From positions 7,978,501 through 8,042,500 of the forward strand of contig JASJZC010000006.1 of NCBI GenBank assembly GCA_037178855.1: a stretch of DNA of 64,000 bases, given 5' to 3'. A program made the translations under genes and the position numbers. Under the pieces are notes generated by a model. It was not told where the DNA came from and searched no databases. It saw nothing but the letters and a program-made list of their open reading frames with translations. The DNA is from Oscheius sp. JU75 (lineage: Eukaryota > Nematoda > Chromadorea > Rhabditida > Rhabditidae). Each line of letters starts with the position of its first letter. The stretch's first letter is position 1. Below, one piece after another: positions 1 to 21,373 of this stretch.

Positions 1-3000
1 TGGATGTTCCTTTGGATGTGCGGGTTCCTTGCGATCATCTTTGTCGGCCAGCTCCTCGTTCAAAAGTATCAGAGCCACGAAAAGATTACGTCGATTGAGG
101 TGAGGGTGGGGGCGAAACGTCATGAGAGACGGCTCCGCTTGCAGCTTGTTATTACACTGCGAGTTCAGAAATCAGGCTCATATTTTCAGTTAAAATTCGA
201 TCATGTGGACTTTCCGGCAATCACTTTCTGCAATTTGAATAGCTATAAGAAGAGTCTGGTTATGATGGTACCGTCCATCAGGGATACGGTGACATTCTTT
301 GGTACTTTCATATGGGCCAGTTCAGATGGATGTCTATGATAACGCCAAATCTACTTCAAAGGCGGGAGATCATAAAAAGAAGCCGAAAGTTTCGAGGAAA
401 CAGCAAATCGCTCAAGCTCAACTAAAGGTTTGTTTTTTGCAAGACTCAGTTTCCCTGGCGTTGTCTCTCTTCTCGAACTCCAAAGCTTACATGTCCCCTT
501 ATCTCTTGACAGGATTACAGTTCTGCTTCGTGCTCATTTGCAAAAACTGATCGGCTTCAGATTTTAGAAGTGTGTACAAAATCCTCTTAGGTCCTGCGTC
601 TCTTCGCCAAGGAGATCGAGGAAGGTCAGGAGGAGTTGAAAAGACAGAGAGCAGCCAGATGGACCACACCATGGACAGGCAACGGGACAGCTCCAACTGA
701 TCCGATTCCAAGACACAAGAGACAAGCTCTTGAAGATTTCTCGGGTGCACGGTACGAGGCCATTGAGGCCCATTGCAAGTGTATTGGCAAACTGGACATG
801 GAATGTATTCGCTTCGAGTCTCCGCCGAAAAATGAGGTGCGGAGACTACGGAATTCAGATGCAATTTTTAGAAATCCAAATGCGTCTGTACCTTCGACCG
901 GGACATGATGGTCGCCTGGCCGTGCTTCAATGCAACGTAGGCTCTGTCTTGATTATTTCCAATCGGTCTTCAGAATCTGGTACGATCACGTCTGTCCCTT
1001 CTGTCACAAAGACGGCTTCTGTGAACCGACGATCCCAGCTGGAGCTATACCGGACCAGTTGGACTGCAAGTGCAGAAATCGTACCGGGGTCGGGAACAAG
1101 AAGGAGGATGTGAGTTTTCATTTTTGGGCGCTGGTTTGGGTATACTGTAATCCTTTTTCAGCCTCTCGAGATTAAGTACGGCTTCAAAAAGGTAAAAAGG
1201 AGACTTGTAGTTGCACTGAAATTGTGAACTAGGAATTGTCCGAAAGCAGTGCTGCGAACTAACTCTTAATTACGTACCTCGATACGCAGCTGGTTTTCGA
1301 ATCTAGTTGCGTATCGAGCTGGTGCAGGAACGAGATTTTAAAATCAGCTGAACGAGATTTTAAAATCAGCTTCTCCATGGTACAGAGTTGGTGCGCAGCT
1401 TTCGGATTACGGAACATTCGCACACCTTTCATAGAATCACTGGAATTCGGTTGAATGAGAGTGAAAACCACCAATGGCACTAGAAACCACTAAACGACCG
1501 AGTGACTGACAATGATCCACTCAATTCAGACTCCCTACTGCGTCATCAAGCCTGAGGCAAAACTGAGGAAGCTGTGGCTGGAGAACAATGCTACTGAGGA
1601 ACCGAGTAGGCACAGTGTATAGCACCCGTAGTTGTATGGGGTTTCAGCAGAGCCCCCGACTACCACAACGTCCACCACAACCACGACCACCACTCGTAAG
1701 TTTGGATATCAAATTCTTGGGTCGGTTCTGTCTCAAAGCTAGTTTATACCGGTCCCATATGTGAATGTGCTAAGCAAGCGCGAGAAATGAAAAATAGGGG
1801 AAAATAACGATTCTGTGCCAATGTATATGCAGGACCCTTTTGAAGGTGTTTGAAAAGTTGCCATGAAAAGACGAAACGGTTTACCCACGCGGGAGTCGAA
1901 ACTGGCACGACTTGTTCCGTAGTCGAAGCGCTAACCGATGGAGCCAAGCGGGTAAAGGCAGCGCCGATTTTCTTCGCTATCCAAGAAAAGGAGAGGATTA
2001 TAAGAACATAGACAAACTGCCGTGACTCGCATTTTGAGATTGCCAAACGCTCGACAGTTTAGAGTGGAAGATTATAAATTGAGTTCTGGCCGTTGTCAAT
2101 CGGTGGAAACAGAGCAGAACCAAAGTTGTCTCACTAACCCATTCAGCCTATGACTAACCAGTACTTCCTGTAAAAGAGAGTAAAAAGTTCTATAGGCAAA
2201 CCACCCACTACTACGTCCACAACGAGCACAACGACCACCACAACGACGACTACGACTACAACGAGTGGGTGGCGAACGTAATGTAGCCTGAAAACAGCGC
2301 ACCAACTCGTCGATACGCAGCTTGAAAATTGCCTGCGTATCGACATTCATTGTGGAGTTGGTGTGCAGTGGAGTTTGCACTCGCACACCTAGGGGAAGAC
2401 AGTGATATTTTGGTATAACACTATCACAATCAGTCTGCCCATAACTGATCTTGCTATTTCAGTGCCTCCGGTAACTGCTCGTCCCAATCAAAGAGCCATT
2501 GTCAGCAATCCGGAGACCATCAAGGCTATGGGTTTTAGCGTGAGTCGTACTTTTATTCGCTCCAACAACATGTATCCAGGGAATGACTGATAGTGTGGCT
2601 ATGCTTACCAAGGCAAAGGAGAATCTGATGTTCACCATGGCTGCCTTGTCCGAGGAGCAGAGAGTGGCTCTGAGTCAGCAGAAGCACGAGTTCATCGAGA
2701 TGTGTTCCTTCAATGGAAAAGAGTGCAATATTGAAGAGTAAGCAGGGGGTAATTAAAGCAGACGGTCAAACTTTCAGAGACTTTCGTCTTCACGTCGATC
2801 CGGAGTTTGGGAACTGCTTTACTTTCAACTACGACGTGAATAATAACTACACTAGCAGTCGCGCCGGTCCTATGTATGGTAAGGTTTTCAAGGTGGCATT
2901 TTTGAATTCATTGCTGTTCTGCAAAGTTGTAGTTCTCGACCAGTTCTATAATTTTTGCAAAACATAAAAAAGTTTAAAAATGTCGTTTTGACCCCCAAAG

Positions 3001-4764
3001 GATGGTTTTGCTAATTAATATTAAGGACAGCTCCTGTTTACGCAATTGCGTACGCGATGTTTTCGAGGTCACGACCATACTTTTGATATGATATTCCGCA
3101 CAATTGAAGAGCAGCTCGAGAGCTACGCCTTTGCAGAACATTTGAAAAGTCTAAAATATCATCTTGACCCCCTTAACTGCGCATTTTCGGTGAGAGGGGC
3201 GACTTAGACCTCTGTGATGAAGAGTGAAAATTCGTGCTGTTGGCGAGTTTCTATCAAAACCTTCGGTATTCAGGAATCCGAGTTCTGTTGTTCGTCAACA
3301 CGTCCGACTACATGTCCACTTCCGAGTCGGCTGGTGTTCGAATCGCCATCCATTCTCCAACCGAATACCCATTCCCTGACACTTTCGGGTACAGCGCGCC
3401 AGTCGGATTCGCCAGCAGTTTCGGAATCAAGAAGGTCTGTTTTGCTAACAGCAAAACCAACTTGTTCAGAAAATTATAAAACGACTGGCACACCCTTGGG
3501 GCGACTGTGTGGTAGGGGAGGAGCAGAACAACAGTCGATACATCTACGACGGCTACGACTACCAGCCGGAGGTGGACTCTTTTTGACAGAAATTGAGCAT
3601 AATTTTCAGGGGTGCCACAGAAGTTGCTTCCAAAACCGGCTGTTGGACAAGTGCTCGTGCGGAGACCCGAGATTTCCTATACTTCCAGGTATGTTCCGAG
3701 GCAGGCCTCAGGACCATAGCTGCAGTTTCCCGGGGTCCAATGAGAGCTGAGTCTTTCACTGGAACATGGGATAGAGATTATTGTGGGTATGAAAACTCTC
3801 TCTCTCTCTCTCTCTCTGTCTACCATTCCCGTCTCAATGAATGTGTCCTGCCACTCAATACTCTTCCCCTGTATCATTGGCCACACACAGTCTCAGTTCT
3901 CTTCCCAGCATTGTATATTCAATCTTTCAGGAGACAAACATTGCTCCGCCTTCAATGCTACAGCCAGTAAGTTGCCCTATCAAGACATGACACATACCAT
4001 GTTCAGGAGACTGCCTGGAATATGAGATCGGCTCGGTTGGAGACTTCCATCATGTGACAGACAAGATGTCCAACTGTCTCTGTAAACACTCGTGTACAGA
4101 GACAGTCCATGAAGTCACGTTCTCTGCCGCGAAATGGCCGTCAGGGGCCACGGATGTGAGTGCAGTTATCTCAAGCCTAAAATGTGGTTCAGTTGGGAGA
4201 CTGTGAAGGAATGATGGAGGGAGAGTGTGAGGAATACTACAAGTTGAACGCTGCAATGGTTGAGGTGAGACATTCTAATGCGAAAAGAATTCCGAGGGTT
4301 AGATCTTCTTCGAGCAGCTAAACTACGAGCTGCTGCAAGAATCGGAAGCGTATGCCTTCGTCAACTTGATCGCTGATTTCGGAGGACATCTTGGTCTATG
4401 GTTGGGTCTATAGCAAAGGAGACAGAAAGGAATTTAGGCTTGGGTTCTCTGTAATAACTGTCATCGAAGTACTCGTCCTTGTTGTAGACGTCATAGCAAT
4501 ATGTCTGAATTCTCGGAAAACACGGAAACTTCAGCGGATGGAAACCTTGAGAAACATGAAAGTATGCCTTTTTTCACTATATAGTCTTATTCAAAGAGAA
4601 TGGCACCCGACTTTTCTCATATGGCACAGTCGGTTAGAGAGCCAACTGCGGAGCAATCGGCCTAGGGTTCAAATCCCGCGGTTTAAAACATTAAACTTTT
4701 CGACTCAAAGCAATTCCAGGAAGAACGTCTCAACTCCAAGGACAAGGCCCTGGTTCAAATCTGA
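1..4764 (+). CDS. unc-8: UNC-8-like degenerin (DEG/ENaC channel subunit), 5' partial
   Basis: Subunit of an amiloride-sensitive-type sodium channel of the plasma membrane. The first exon (1-99) opens inside transmembrane helix 1 and the next (190-288) has the family motif [10 protein letters not shown]. Exons follow at 326-427, 591-836, 872-936, 974-1109 and 1162-1191, then two Thr-rich exons near 1661-1699 and 2199-2270. The Cys-rich extracellular domain includes [31 protein letters not shown] and CHRSCFQ, a sequence order typical of nematode UNC-8/DEG-1 degenerins. The pore helix reads [10 protein letters not shown] then GLWLGFS, the G-x-S selectivity filter; the codon is rebuilt across a short intron (4401-4437). 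Helix 2 follows, then a short tail ending [14 protein letters not shown] (exon 4720-4764). The last intron holds a tRNA-like repeat. The start lies upstream of the window. The family is certain; the exact paralogue is inferred from motif order. Confidence 0.9.
1270..1440. repeat. GATACGCAG / GTTGGTGCGCA family repeat in intron
   Basis: This stretch has inverted copies of CGATACGCAGCTGG and TTGCGTATCGAGCTGG, and a GTTGGTGCGCAGC segment ending near CGCACACC. The same pieces recur near 2290-2390, 41105-41165, 41425-41490 and 48475-48760. It sits between exons of the degenerin gene. The non-autonomous transposon interpretation is inferred. Confidence 0.5.
1885..1960 (-). repeat. tRNA-like element in degenerin intron
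   Basis: Read on the minus strand, CTCCATCGGTTAGCGCTTCG resembles a D arm and GTTTCGACTCCC a B box. There is no matching acceptor stem. It is one of the dispersed tRNA-like units of this window. Confidence 0.5.
2285..2395. repeat. GATACGCAG / GTTGGTGCGCA family repeat in intron
   Basis: GCGCACCAACTCGTCGATACGCAG faces TGCGTATCGACATTC and GAGTTGGTGTGCAG. The unit is palindromic overall and directly follows the second Thr-rich exon of the degenerin gene. It shares its modules with the copy near 1270-1440. Confidence 0.5.
2915..2985. repeat. Palindromic 'CTGCAAAGTTGTAG' element
   Basis: CTGTTCTGCAAAGTTGTAG is followed after a short spacer by a decayed inverted arm (TTTTGCAAAACAT) and the shared tail AAAAGTTTAAAAATGTCGTTTTGACCCC. 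A related tail occurs near 3128-3172. It lies in an intron of the degenerin gene. Confidence 0.6.
4620..4685 (+). repeat. tRNA-like element in last intron of the degenerin gene
   Basis: A perfect A-box-like TGGCACAGTCGG is followed about 45 bases later by a B-box-like GGTTCAAATCC. The ends do not form an acceptor stem, so this is a tRNA-derived repeat rather than a tRNA gene. It lies in the sense direction within intron 4562-4719. Confidence 0.65.
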
Positions 4765-4944
4765 CTCTCTCGTCTTCCTCTCGACCCTCGACTGTGATCT
4801 CTCAGCCACAGGCTGACACATTTATTCATCTCGAAATGAACATTGTACCCGTATCAAAAGAGAGTATTATGCTCCGATCCATACTTCATCAGACAGAATA
4901 TTCTTCTTTTCTGAACAATTTTCTAAGAGAGACAGTTGACTAAC

Positions 4945-6843
4945 TTACACTTCCACCTCCTGGAACTGTCTCCGAATCTCCTGCATTCCGTTCTCTGTTG
5001 TCATTTTTTCTCGGAATTCCTCCTCACACAGGGAGGTGGGTATGACAAGGGGTGTCTCCTCAATGGATCTGGAAAGGATCTTCATAGAGGACAGACTTTC
5101 AGTTACCTACTCTGAAAGACCATCCGCTTGAAGCATATCCAAAGCTGTCTGTCTCAATTTGGCTATTTGAGCTGGGTTCAAAGAGACGGGCACGTAGATC
5201 AGGGTTCTGAAAGAGAGACTATTACCATTATCAGAATCGCAGAATGCGGCGCAACAACTCTTGGTCAGCCTGTGCGCCCATAAGTCGGCGCCAAGGCTCG
5301 AATTGCGCATCAACTACAATCTGCGTATATACTGCGTAACATTATGGCTTCACTATCGTAACCCATTTGTTTTTGCGGAGGAAGCAGGACGCAAACATTG
5401 AAAACTCAGTCGAGATTAAAGGACTGCCTTAGCTTCAGCGAAGTTCCGTCACGATAACGAATGAGATACGATAAAACGAACTATAGCCAATTTCTCTAAC
5501 TGACCCCAGTTCCTCTTTCTTCATTTTTGGAGCTGGCGTCTCATTCGTGGATTGTGTGACTGGAGCAGAGAGAATATTTCTCAGGACTTGGTCTGGATCC
5601 TGCTTTCGCTTCATAGAAACAGACGGAATCGTCTCTGGCTCGAGGATCTTCCTGATAGCTCGGAACGTCTGACAGCCTTTTCGGAGGCATCTAAACAGTA
5701 ATAGTTACAGTGGCAGAGATTAAGCTACCTGTAGGCGGGATACTCCCGAATCTCCTGCTTGTACTTAGACTTTCGATAGCACATCTTCATAGGGAAATTG
5801 CACAAATGACAACGGATTTCATCAGGGACTGATGACTGATGACCATTGTAGTTGACCACGTGACAGGAGGGAAGATCCAGGACTTCTGAAAAGTTAGGGT
5901 GAGACAGGGAGAAGAGGCTCTCACCCCCAGCATGTTTTTGCAGATGGAGAGGGACGACTGGCCCCTCAAGAGTAACTGGCCCTGATCGTCTCCTCTGCAG
6001 AGTCACGTTAGGAAAAGTTCTCTCGATCGGTTCTGCTTTGACAGGGAGTACTGGAGCAACATAGGTCTTGATTTCCTCGACTTTGCGGCTCTGAAGAAAG
6101 TTTTGACTCTTGACAAAAATGCACGCAGTTTCCGCTCCTAGGTGGAACTATGACTGTCTCTCTCCCCTTGGATGACTTTTCCTAGAAGACCGAAAACAAA
6201 ATCCCTCGTAATTAGTTCCAGTACCTTGTTTCAAAAACTTTTGTTAACAACAGAATTCTTTTTCAAATCACTTTAAAAGTATTGTTTGAATTGGCTATAT
6301 AACCTAGTGTCTGCGACAAGTTTTTGTCGTCTACCAGAAAAAAAAACCCTAATCAAACTCACCATTATTCCGGAAAGAGCAGAAGCCAGCATCGGATTCA
6401 GAGTCGACAAGGTGGGCAGATCTTGCTGATTCCTCTCGTCTACCTCTATCCCAGATACGTTCTCTTTAGCCTGGTCCAAAGTCGGTTTCGAGAGAAGTGT
6501 TCTCAGCAAGGATTCCGTGTAGTCTGCTGTGATCTGCTCCTAAAGTTCATTAGTCGTGACTATTTGTCTATATGTCTCTCTGTCTCTCCGTCTCTGTCTT
6601 GCATCTGTTCTGGCTAAGAGGTCAAGTATTAGACACGTCGTTTTTTTGGCCAAACATTTCCGGTAGATACATATAGCAAAGTAAAAAAGTACCTGGTTTT
6701 CCATTCCTTGTGGCGAGAGACTGGAGATATTGGCAAACATCTGAAATCACTTTCATTTTGACTGAAAGACAACCTACCGAGAGCAGGAGATCATTGGGAT
6801 TCATCTTTGTGTCTTCATCGTATCGACATTCGACTTTGACCAT
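4945..6843 (-). CDS. Hypothetical protein with Cys-rich zinc-finger-like segment
   Basis: I do not recognise this protein. ATG at 6841-6843 (MVKVECRYDEDTK) lies three bases after a CTTCCAG acceptor. Exons read as 6778-6843, 6693-6740 and 6363-6539, then further exons down to the stop at 4945-4947. All join in frame. The middle exon (about 5725-6110) ends in a CHLC...MC pair and the next begins CLRKGC, so a C-x2-C ... C-x4-C cluster about 30 residues apart may bind zinc; it is followed by a basic stretch (RAIRKI). The C-terminal part has TLIYVPVSLNPAQIAKLRQ, predicted helical, and ends QEIRRQFQEVEV. There is no signal peptide or membrane segment, which suggests a nuclear or cytosolic protein. 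It converges with the degenerin gene, with about 180 bases between stops. Gene existence is well supported; function is unknown. Confidence 0.7.
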
Positions 6844-7109
6844 GGTCTGGAAGCTTGAGACTTAGAGAGTGGGTAGGAGAAAAGGCAAGGGGGAGACTAG
6901 CCAATGGTAGAGAGCAATTGTTTGTTGCGACGACCATTTGACCTGGGTCACGGTTTCGGATTGCTGTCACTCTCTCCATGACCTGGTCACAATGAGATAA
7001 CACAACCACACATAGAGAGAGAGAGAGACTATATCGATCCGATGGTTGACCAGTGGCGAGGTCAAGATCGCGCGGGAAATGTAGGGCACAGGTGGCCTCT
7101 TTCACGCCG

Positions 7110-7700
7110 GACTCACAGTCCGAATTACGCGAGATATGGGCGACGAGGCGCAGCTGGTTTTTTAAGGCTTAGGAACATCTACTGTCATTCAATTTATAGC
7201 ACAACATTCTGGTAATTAATTATACAGCTGGACAGAGACAAGCCAAGACGGTCGAATTTTATTTGGTCATAGAGGAAATGGCCAGTGTCCTACGTCTGGT
7301 CATCGATCTGGATAGTCATGCTTTTTTAGTCGACACACCGAGTTGGCTGTTCAAGCAGTTATAGAAAAGATGTAAGCAGATAGGGTACGGTGGCGGACGA
7401 ACGAACAGACAATCTCCTTCTGTCCGTTCTTTCGTCTGCCACCTCACAGCATCTGCTCATCTAATCGTGACACGACCATGTCGATAAGACATATTTTGGG
7501 ACCCGAATTGAAAAAATTTTAACAGTGTGATATATTGTTGACTACCTGCTCAGTAGGAGTTCAGTCAAATTCAGTGACTCTCTATTGCGTTACACAACTG
7601 AAAAGTCTAATCTAAGCAAATCGGCTGCGCTGAAGATAAGCTCTTCAGCTGCAGAACCCTTAGCTTCACGTCTCTCGTCTTGGGTAACCAGTCGGTCTCG
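7110..7700. other. Intergenic stretch, no gene seen
   Basis: Upstream region of the gene at 4945-6843. It includes a (GA)n run just before it (about 7015-7027). I see no convincing exon on either strand. Confidence 0.4.
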
Positions 7701-7929
7701 TCTTAATCATGTAGGCAAGCCCCTTTTCAGATCAGCTCCTGTGGAACCCTGGCTACAGGCCTTCAGTTGACATAACTTCTGCTTCAGCTGGTAGGTTCCC
7801 ACAAAGAGATCCTCCTCCATGTTGCTCTCGAAGACACTGTCCAGATAATTCGTCGGCTTGAGCACCTCCTCCACCTTCCTTGGCCTTGCTTCGATACACG
7901 GGCTTGTAGTTTGTGGCCATTTCTTCTGC

Positions 7930-8408
7930 TGCGCTGGTCTCACTGTCTCATTTCGTCTGACTCTCCTCTAAATCCGTACCACCTCGAGCATCTGAAAGAT
8001 CGAACCTATTTCCAGACGATTTCTAGTCAAGAACCTTTATGGAAACGAACTAAGGCGCGTTCTGCCCCCATCAAAGAAGTGGTCTGGGTCCTTCACATCG
8101 ACAGACTCAATTACGTACGTAAGAGAGACTCTTTTGTTGTCCAGCCAGCCTGTTATTACCTATTATACGTCCAGGAGTCTACAGTAACAGAAGTCGCCGG
8201 TTCCGAGACAGGGATACATTTCTCCCAGCACTTGTCACCTACCCTTGCACAGACGTACCTGATATGTGAAGGGCACTGTATTGTACTTCAAGATTTCAAC
8301 AGTCATCTAACCAAGATCTTTGGAATCGCATTCAGTCCAAGTCTTCGTCCGATGCTCTTGGCAAAGAAGAGTACACCCATAGCAAGTGGGAAGGGACTGA
8401 CGGCTTGA
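7930..8408 (-). other. Possible small gene or exon traces, unresolved
   Basis: On the minus strand several short open pieces look protein-like: MGVLFFAKSIGRRLGL near 8365, a segment with KCWEKCIPVSEPATS near 8240, DPDHFFDGGRTRL near 8070, and DARGGTDLEESQTK ending at a stop near 7950. They are separated by plausible GT...AG limits, but I could not chain them in one consistent phase. A plus-strand reading of 165 codons across the same bases (7911-8408) shows no family features. Treat this as a low-confidence locus. Confidence 0.2.
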
Positions 8409-8758
8409 TCTTTCGCTTGTTTTTCATCTATATATGAGTTACGATCTCTCAGTTCTCCGTTTCAAGTTTGTCAAGGACCTGACCAGCTCAAGAGACAAGT
8501 TTTGCTGACAGAAAAGTTTATTCACGAAAAGTTGAACAGATAAGTAGTTGGATTCATTCGGGTTGACAACAAAACTTCAAGGAAAAATGGAAACGTAAGT
8601 CACAAAATGCAAATACCCAGAGGACTAGCACACAGAAGTAAGTGAAACAGTAGTAGGAGAGAGAGAGGCACCTTTGGGGGGATGACTGTTTGTGAGCCCA
8701 TATAATTAGTATTGCAAAGAGGATACCTGTCAAAGAAGGGGGAGGGGGTACCTTGTTT

Positions 8759-11755
<2,997 letters not shown>

Positions 11756-13130
11756 GGCGGGCTGAAAACGAAAGGAAATTGGAAAAAGATTCAAAGAGGA
11801 GGAAGAGAGAGCGGATGGAACGTTAGTTTTCGACCAGCGCGGACAATTTGACATGCAACCACCACCCCAGTCCTAATCGCGTTTGTGCAAGGGAGCAGCA
11901 CAAACCCGGATAATGACCTTGTTTACGAGTGCAACTAAGGCGACAGCCGTCTCCGGTCTGGATTTCGTCGCCTGACCCCCTCATTATTATTCTACGAGTT
12001 CACAGAGGCTGTGTATTGGGTAAAAGGGTGACTAAGAGCCGATAAGGCAGAGAGGCGAATCTCCACTGGGAAATGAGCGTCAAAAGGCAGAGATATCGAA
12101 GAAGGCCCCGTTGAAAGGCAAACATTCGTTTCGAGTGGGTGCCCCGTTTTTGGCGAAAAAAGGGATGCCAGAAGAAATGAAAGGGCTTTCGACGACTGGA
12201 CGATAAGGACAGGATAGGAAAGACATTTGGACAGATTGAGCTCACAGCATGAACGATACAGGGATATCATGCGGCATACTGTTGAAGACTTTCAAAAGAA
12301 GGTAACAATATTGGACAAAGAGCGGTCAACCTGGAAAAATTGACAGAGAGGCAGAATAAAAAGACGATGATCATGATATGTGGATTTGTTGAAAGGTACA
12401 GGGTGGCTAGATAAGAGATGAAGGTAATGTTTCTATCCGAATCAACGGTAGAGATCATTGGAGAGCTCTGTGAGTCAAGCTCCTGCGGGGTCTTGCGATG
12501 TTGAAAGTTAGACAGGCCGACAGTGCCAGGATAAGAGTACTGACAGCACGAGCTCACAGCAACAGACTGAAAGAGATAGAAGGACCCAAGTTGACAAGTT
12601 TGCGACCGATTGATCGATGAGCTGGCTGAACAGAGCGGAAGTTACAGGATCAACGAGGGTAGTCAAAACGGTCAGAAGACGCCAAAGACAGGCGGAGGGT
12701 TGGAAGTGCTTCACAGGGACGGGACAAAGGTATTGCAGAAAACAAAACATATTGGAAAACGAACAGATCGCAAGAGATAGACAAGTAGACTAGAGCTGAA
12801 TACTTTGAAATTGGTTGACAGAAAAACAATGACAGAGGTTTTGGCCTATACTGGGTTCGGATAGGCCGAGTCTGACAGAGATCAGAGCGATTCTGTGGTA
12901 GCAGCTAACTAGACAGAGAGACAGGGAGACAGATGGTGGGAGAAGCAAAAGAATAAGCGCTTCAAGTTGATGTGAACCTTTCAAAAGTCGAGTGGAACAA
13001 ACGACAAGAGTTAACAAATACCGAGGAACATCTATCCACTCTGTCTCAGGGAAACTGAAATTGGAGGAAAAGAGGGGAAGGCGCATCTGATGACTGTCGT
13101 AAATGAAGAAAGAGACTTGTGACACCTCAT
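11756..13130. other. PAK upstream region, no gene assigned
   Basis: Region 5' of the PAK coding sequence. Open frames on the minus strand around 12508-12750 and 12960-13060 are hydrophobic or low-complexity. The piece FPETEWIDVPRYL near 13050 follows a CAATTTCAG acceptor and could belong with the orphan exons at 13131-14015. Nothing here is recognisable. Confidence 0.3.
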
Positions 13131-14015
13131 CCACATCCAAGGTTAGATGTCTCTTTGAGATACGATCTGCGGTTTACAATATTCTGTACAACCTCAAGTT
13201 CATCGGGCGCCATTTCACGCCAAGACTCAGCGAAGTGGGATAACTCGATTGTGATCGATAGAAAGCCAGAGTGGGGATTAGGCGGGACGGTTGTGACCCT
13301 GGAAGGCGCCTGTGTTGTTTAGAAATGGGATCGCGGGGGCTGTGGGGAGAAATGATTGGAGCAAATTTGGCTGGCTCAAAATAGCCACTGTCTAGAAAGG
13401 AGAGAGAGACAGTCCTGAAGAAGACGCCGAGTATCAGTTTACAGCAGGGAGGGAACACGAACGCTATCAATCAATAGGAATGGTGACACACACGAGCGAT
13501 GCTTACACTCTTGCCGTTTCTCTCTGTCTCTCGACTGGTCATTGGGAATGGCCGAGGATGGAAGAAAGTGAACTGGAGGAGGAAACACATGTGCTTGGAC
13601 ATCTGGCTGGACTTTTTGTTCTGATTTTTCGCGGCGAGCAGAGAGTTGGATGTTGTTTATGACCGGGCATGGCTTCGAGATTTACAAGCTCTGACAGCGA
13701 ACACATCTCTGTCTCTATTGCTCTCCGTCTCTGTCTGTTTCTCTATGTGTGTAGTGTCCAGTAGTCGGCTGTTCCTTTCGAAAGGAAGGATCATAAAAGC
13801 TATGAGTCAATAGTCCTATAAATAAACAAGGTGATAAGATAGAAAGAAATGCATGAAGAAAGACCGGTATCGTTAATCGATGCGTTGAGTGGTGGGATAT
13901 CATTGGGCAAGAGACTATCAAACACCCAGTCCGAAGTCGCTGACGCATTAATCACATTCGAACTGACAAGGTCGTCCCCGTAACTATTGCGGGCAGTGGA
14001 GAGAGAGGCGGCCAT
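13131..14015 (-). other. Orphan exon traces of an unidentified minus-strand gene
   Basis: A 5' exon could begin with ATG at 14013-14015 (MAASLSTARNSYGDDLVS), with two NxS/T sites further in. A separate open stretch (about 13290 down to 13131) reads VTTVPPNPHSGFLSITIEL, then SHFAESWREMAPDELEVVQN and IVNRRSYLKETS, after a TTCCAG acceptor. This looks like genuine coding sequence by composition. I could not link the pieces or recognise the family. The locus may be a separate gene upstream of PAK or a decayed one. Confidence 0.3.
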
Positions 14016-14813
14016 CTGATACCCTTGTGGCTAGTGTTACGTGAAAACAAGAGAATCCCGACGGTCAGTTACATCGCTAAGAATAACTCTCACATTTTTT
14101 GGTAATAGGCAACTTTTCTTGTATATATTCTGAGAACCGAGCTATAATCTTTGTAATTGTTTTCACTTTGACTTGACCCAGAAAAGCTGAAAGAATTCCG
14201 CCCAAAATCGATGAAAAGGCAAGGAATCTGAATAATGCAATTCAAATGCGTCCCTGAATGGTCTCGTCACGAAATCGAAATTGTACATCTAGACAAAACT
14301 GGACCATCCTTCAAATCTCTGGAAAAGCAATATGAAAACATATTCTAGATTTTTCTCCTACTCTTTTTTTTGCTTATTATGTTGTTGTACGAAAGCACGA
14401 AAATTTGTTGGCAAAAGATAAAGAAGAAGGCTTATTTGTTGGGAAAAAAGTATGCGGGACAGCTGTTCGACTCGAGAACAATGTGGCGTACGAAAATATG
14501 GGCGGAGTCGCCTTCGTGGCAGGATTTCGCCGAAAAAAGCCTGCAGCAATCCCCAGCTGGTTCCGAAATTTGTATTTTCGCAACTCGCACAAGTTTCGGC
14601 TTGTTCAAAAGTTCATAAGTGATTTTCTCGATAATTTTCTGGCATAAATAGCCCTAAACAAGTACTGAACCAAGAAAAGATAGTGTATACGTGAGAGATT
14701 AGGATTTATGAGCAGTTTCACTTGTTTATTGCTATTTTGACTGCTTCTTCATCCTCAACCTTTTCTTCTTTTTATATCTCACTCGCAATTCGTTTCAGGG
14801 TTTTCCATCTGTC
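14016..14813. other. Upstream region of the RPB1 gene
   Basis: About 800 bases between the orphan minus-strand exons and the RPB1 start. Short overlapping frames are open on both strands at 14370-14650, but none resembles a known protein. The stretch should hold the RPB1 promoter. The acceptor CGTTTCAG ends 14 bases before the ATG. Confidence 0.4.

Positions 14814-21373
<6,560 letters not shown>

Noticed and set aside
5250..5300. Another tRNA-like unit on the minus strand
   Set aside because: Only a vague D-arm-like stretch is present and no B box follows.
7911..8408. 165-codon plus-strand open frame
   Set aside because: No domain or start context; competing minus-strand pieces look more coding, and neither is convincing enough to call a gene.
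14370..14650. Several overlapping frames open on both strands upstream of RPB1
   Set aside because: Openness in many frames with no family features suggests stop-poor composition and not a gene.
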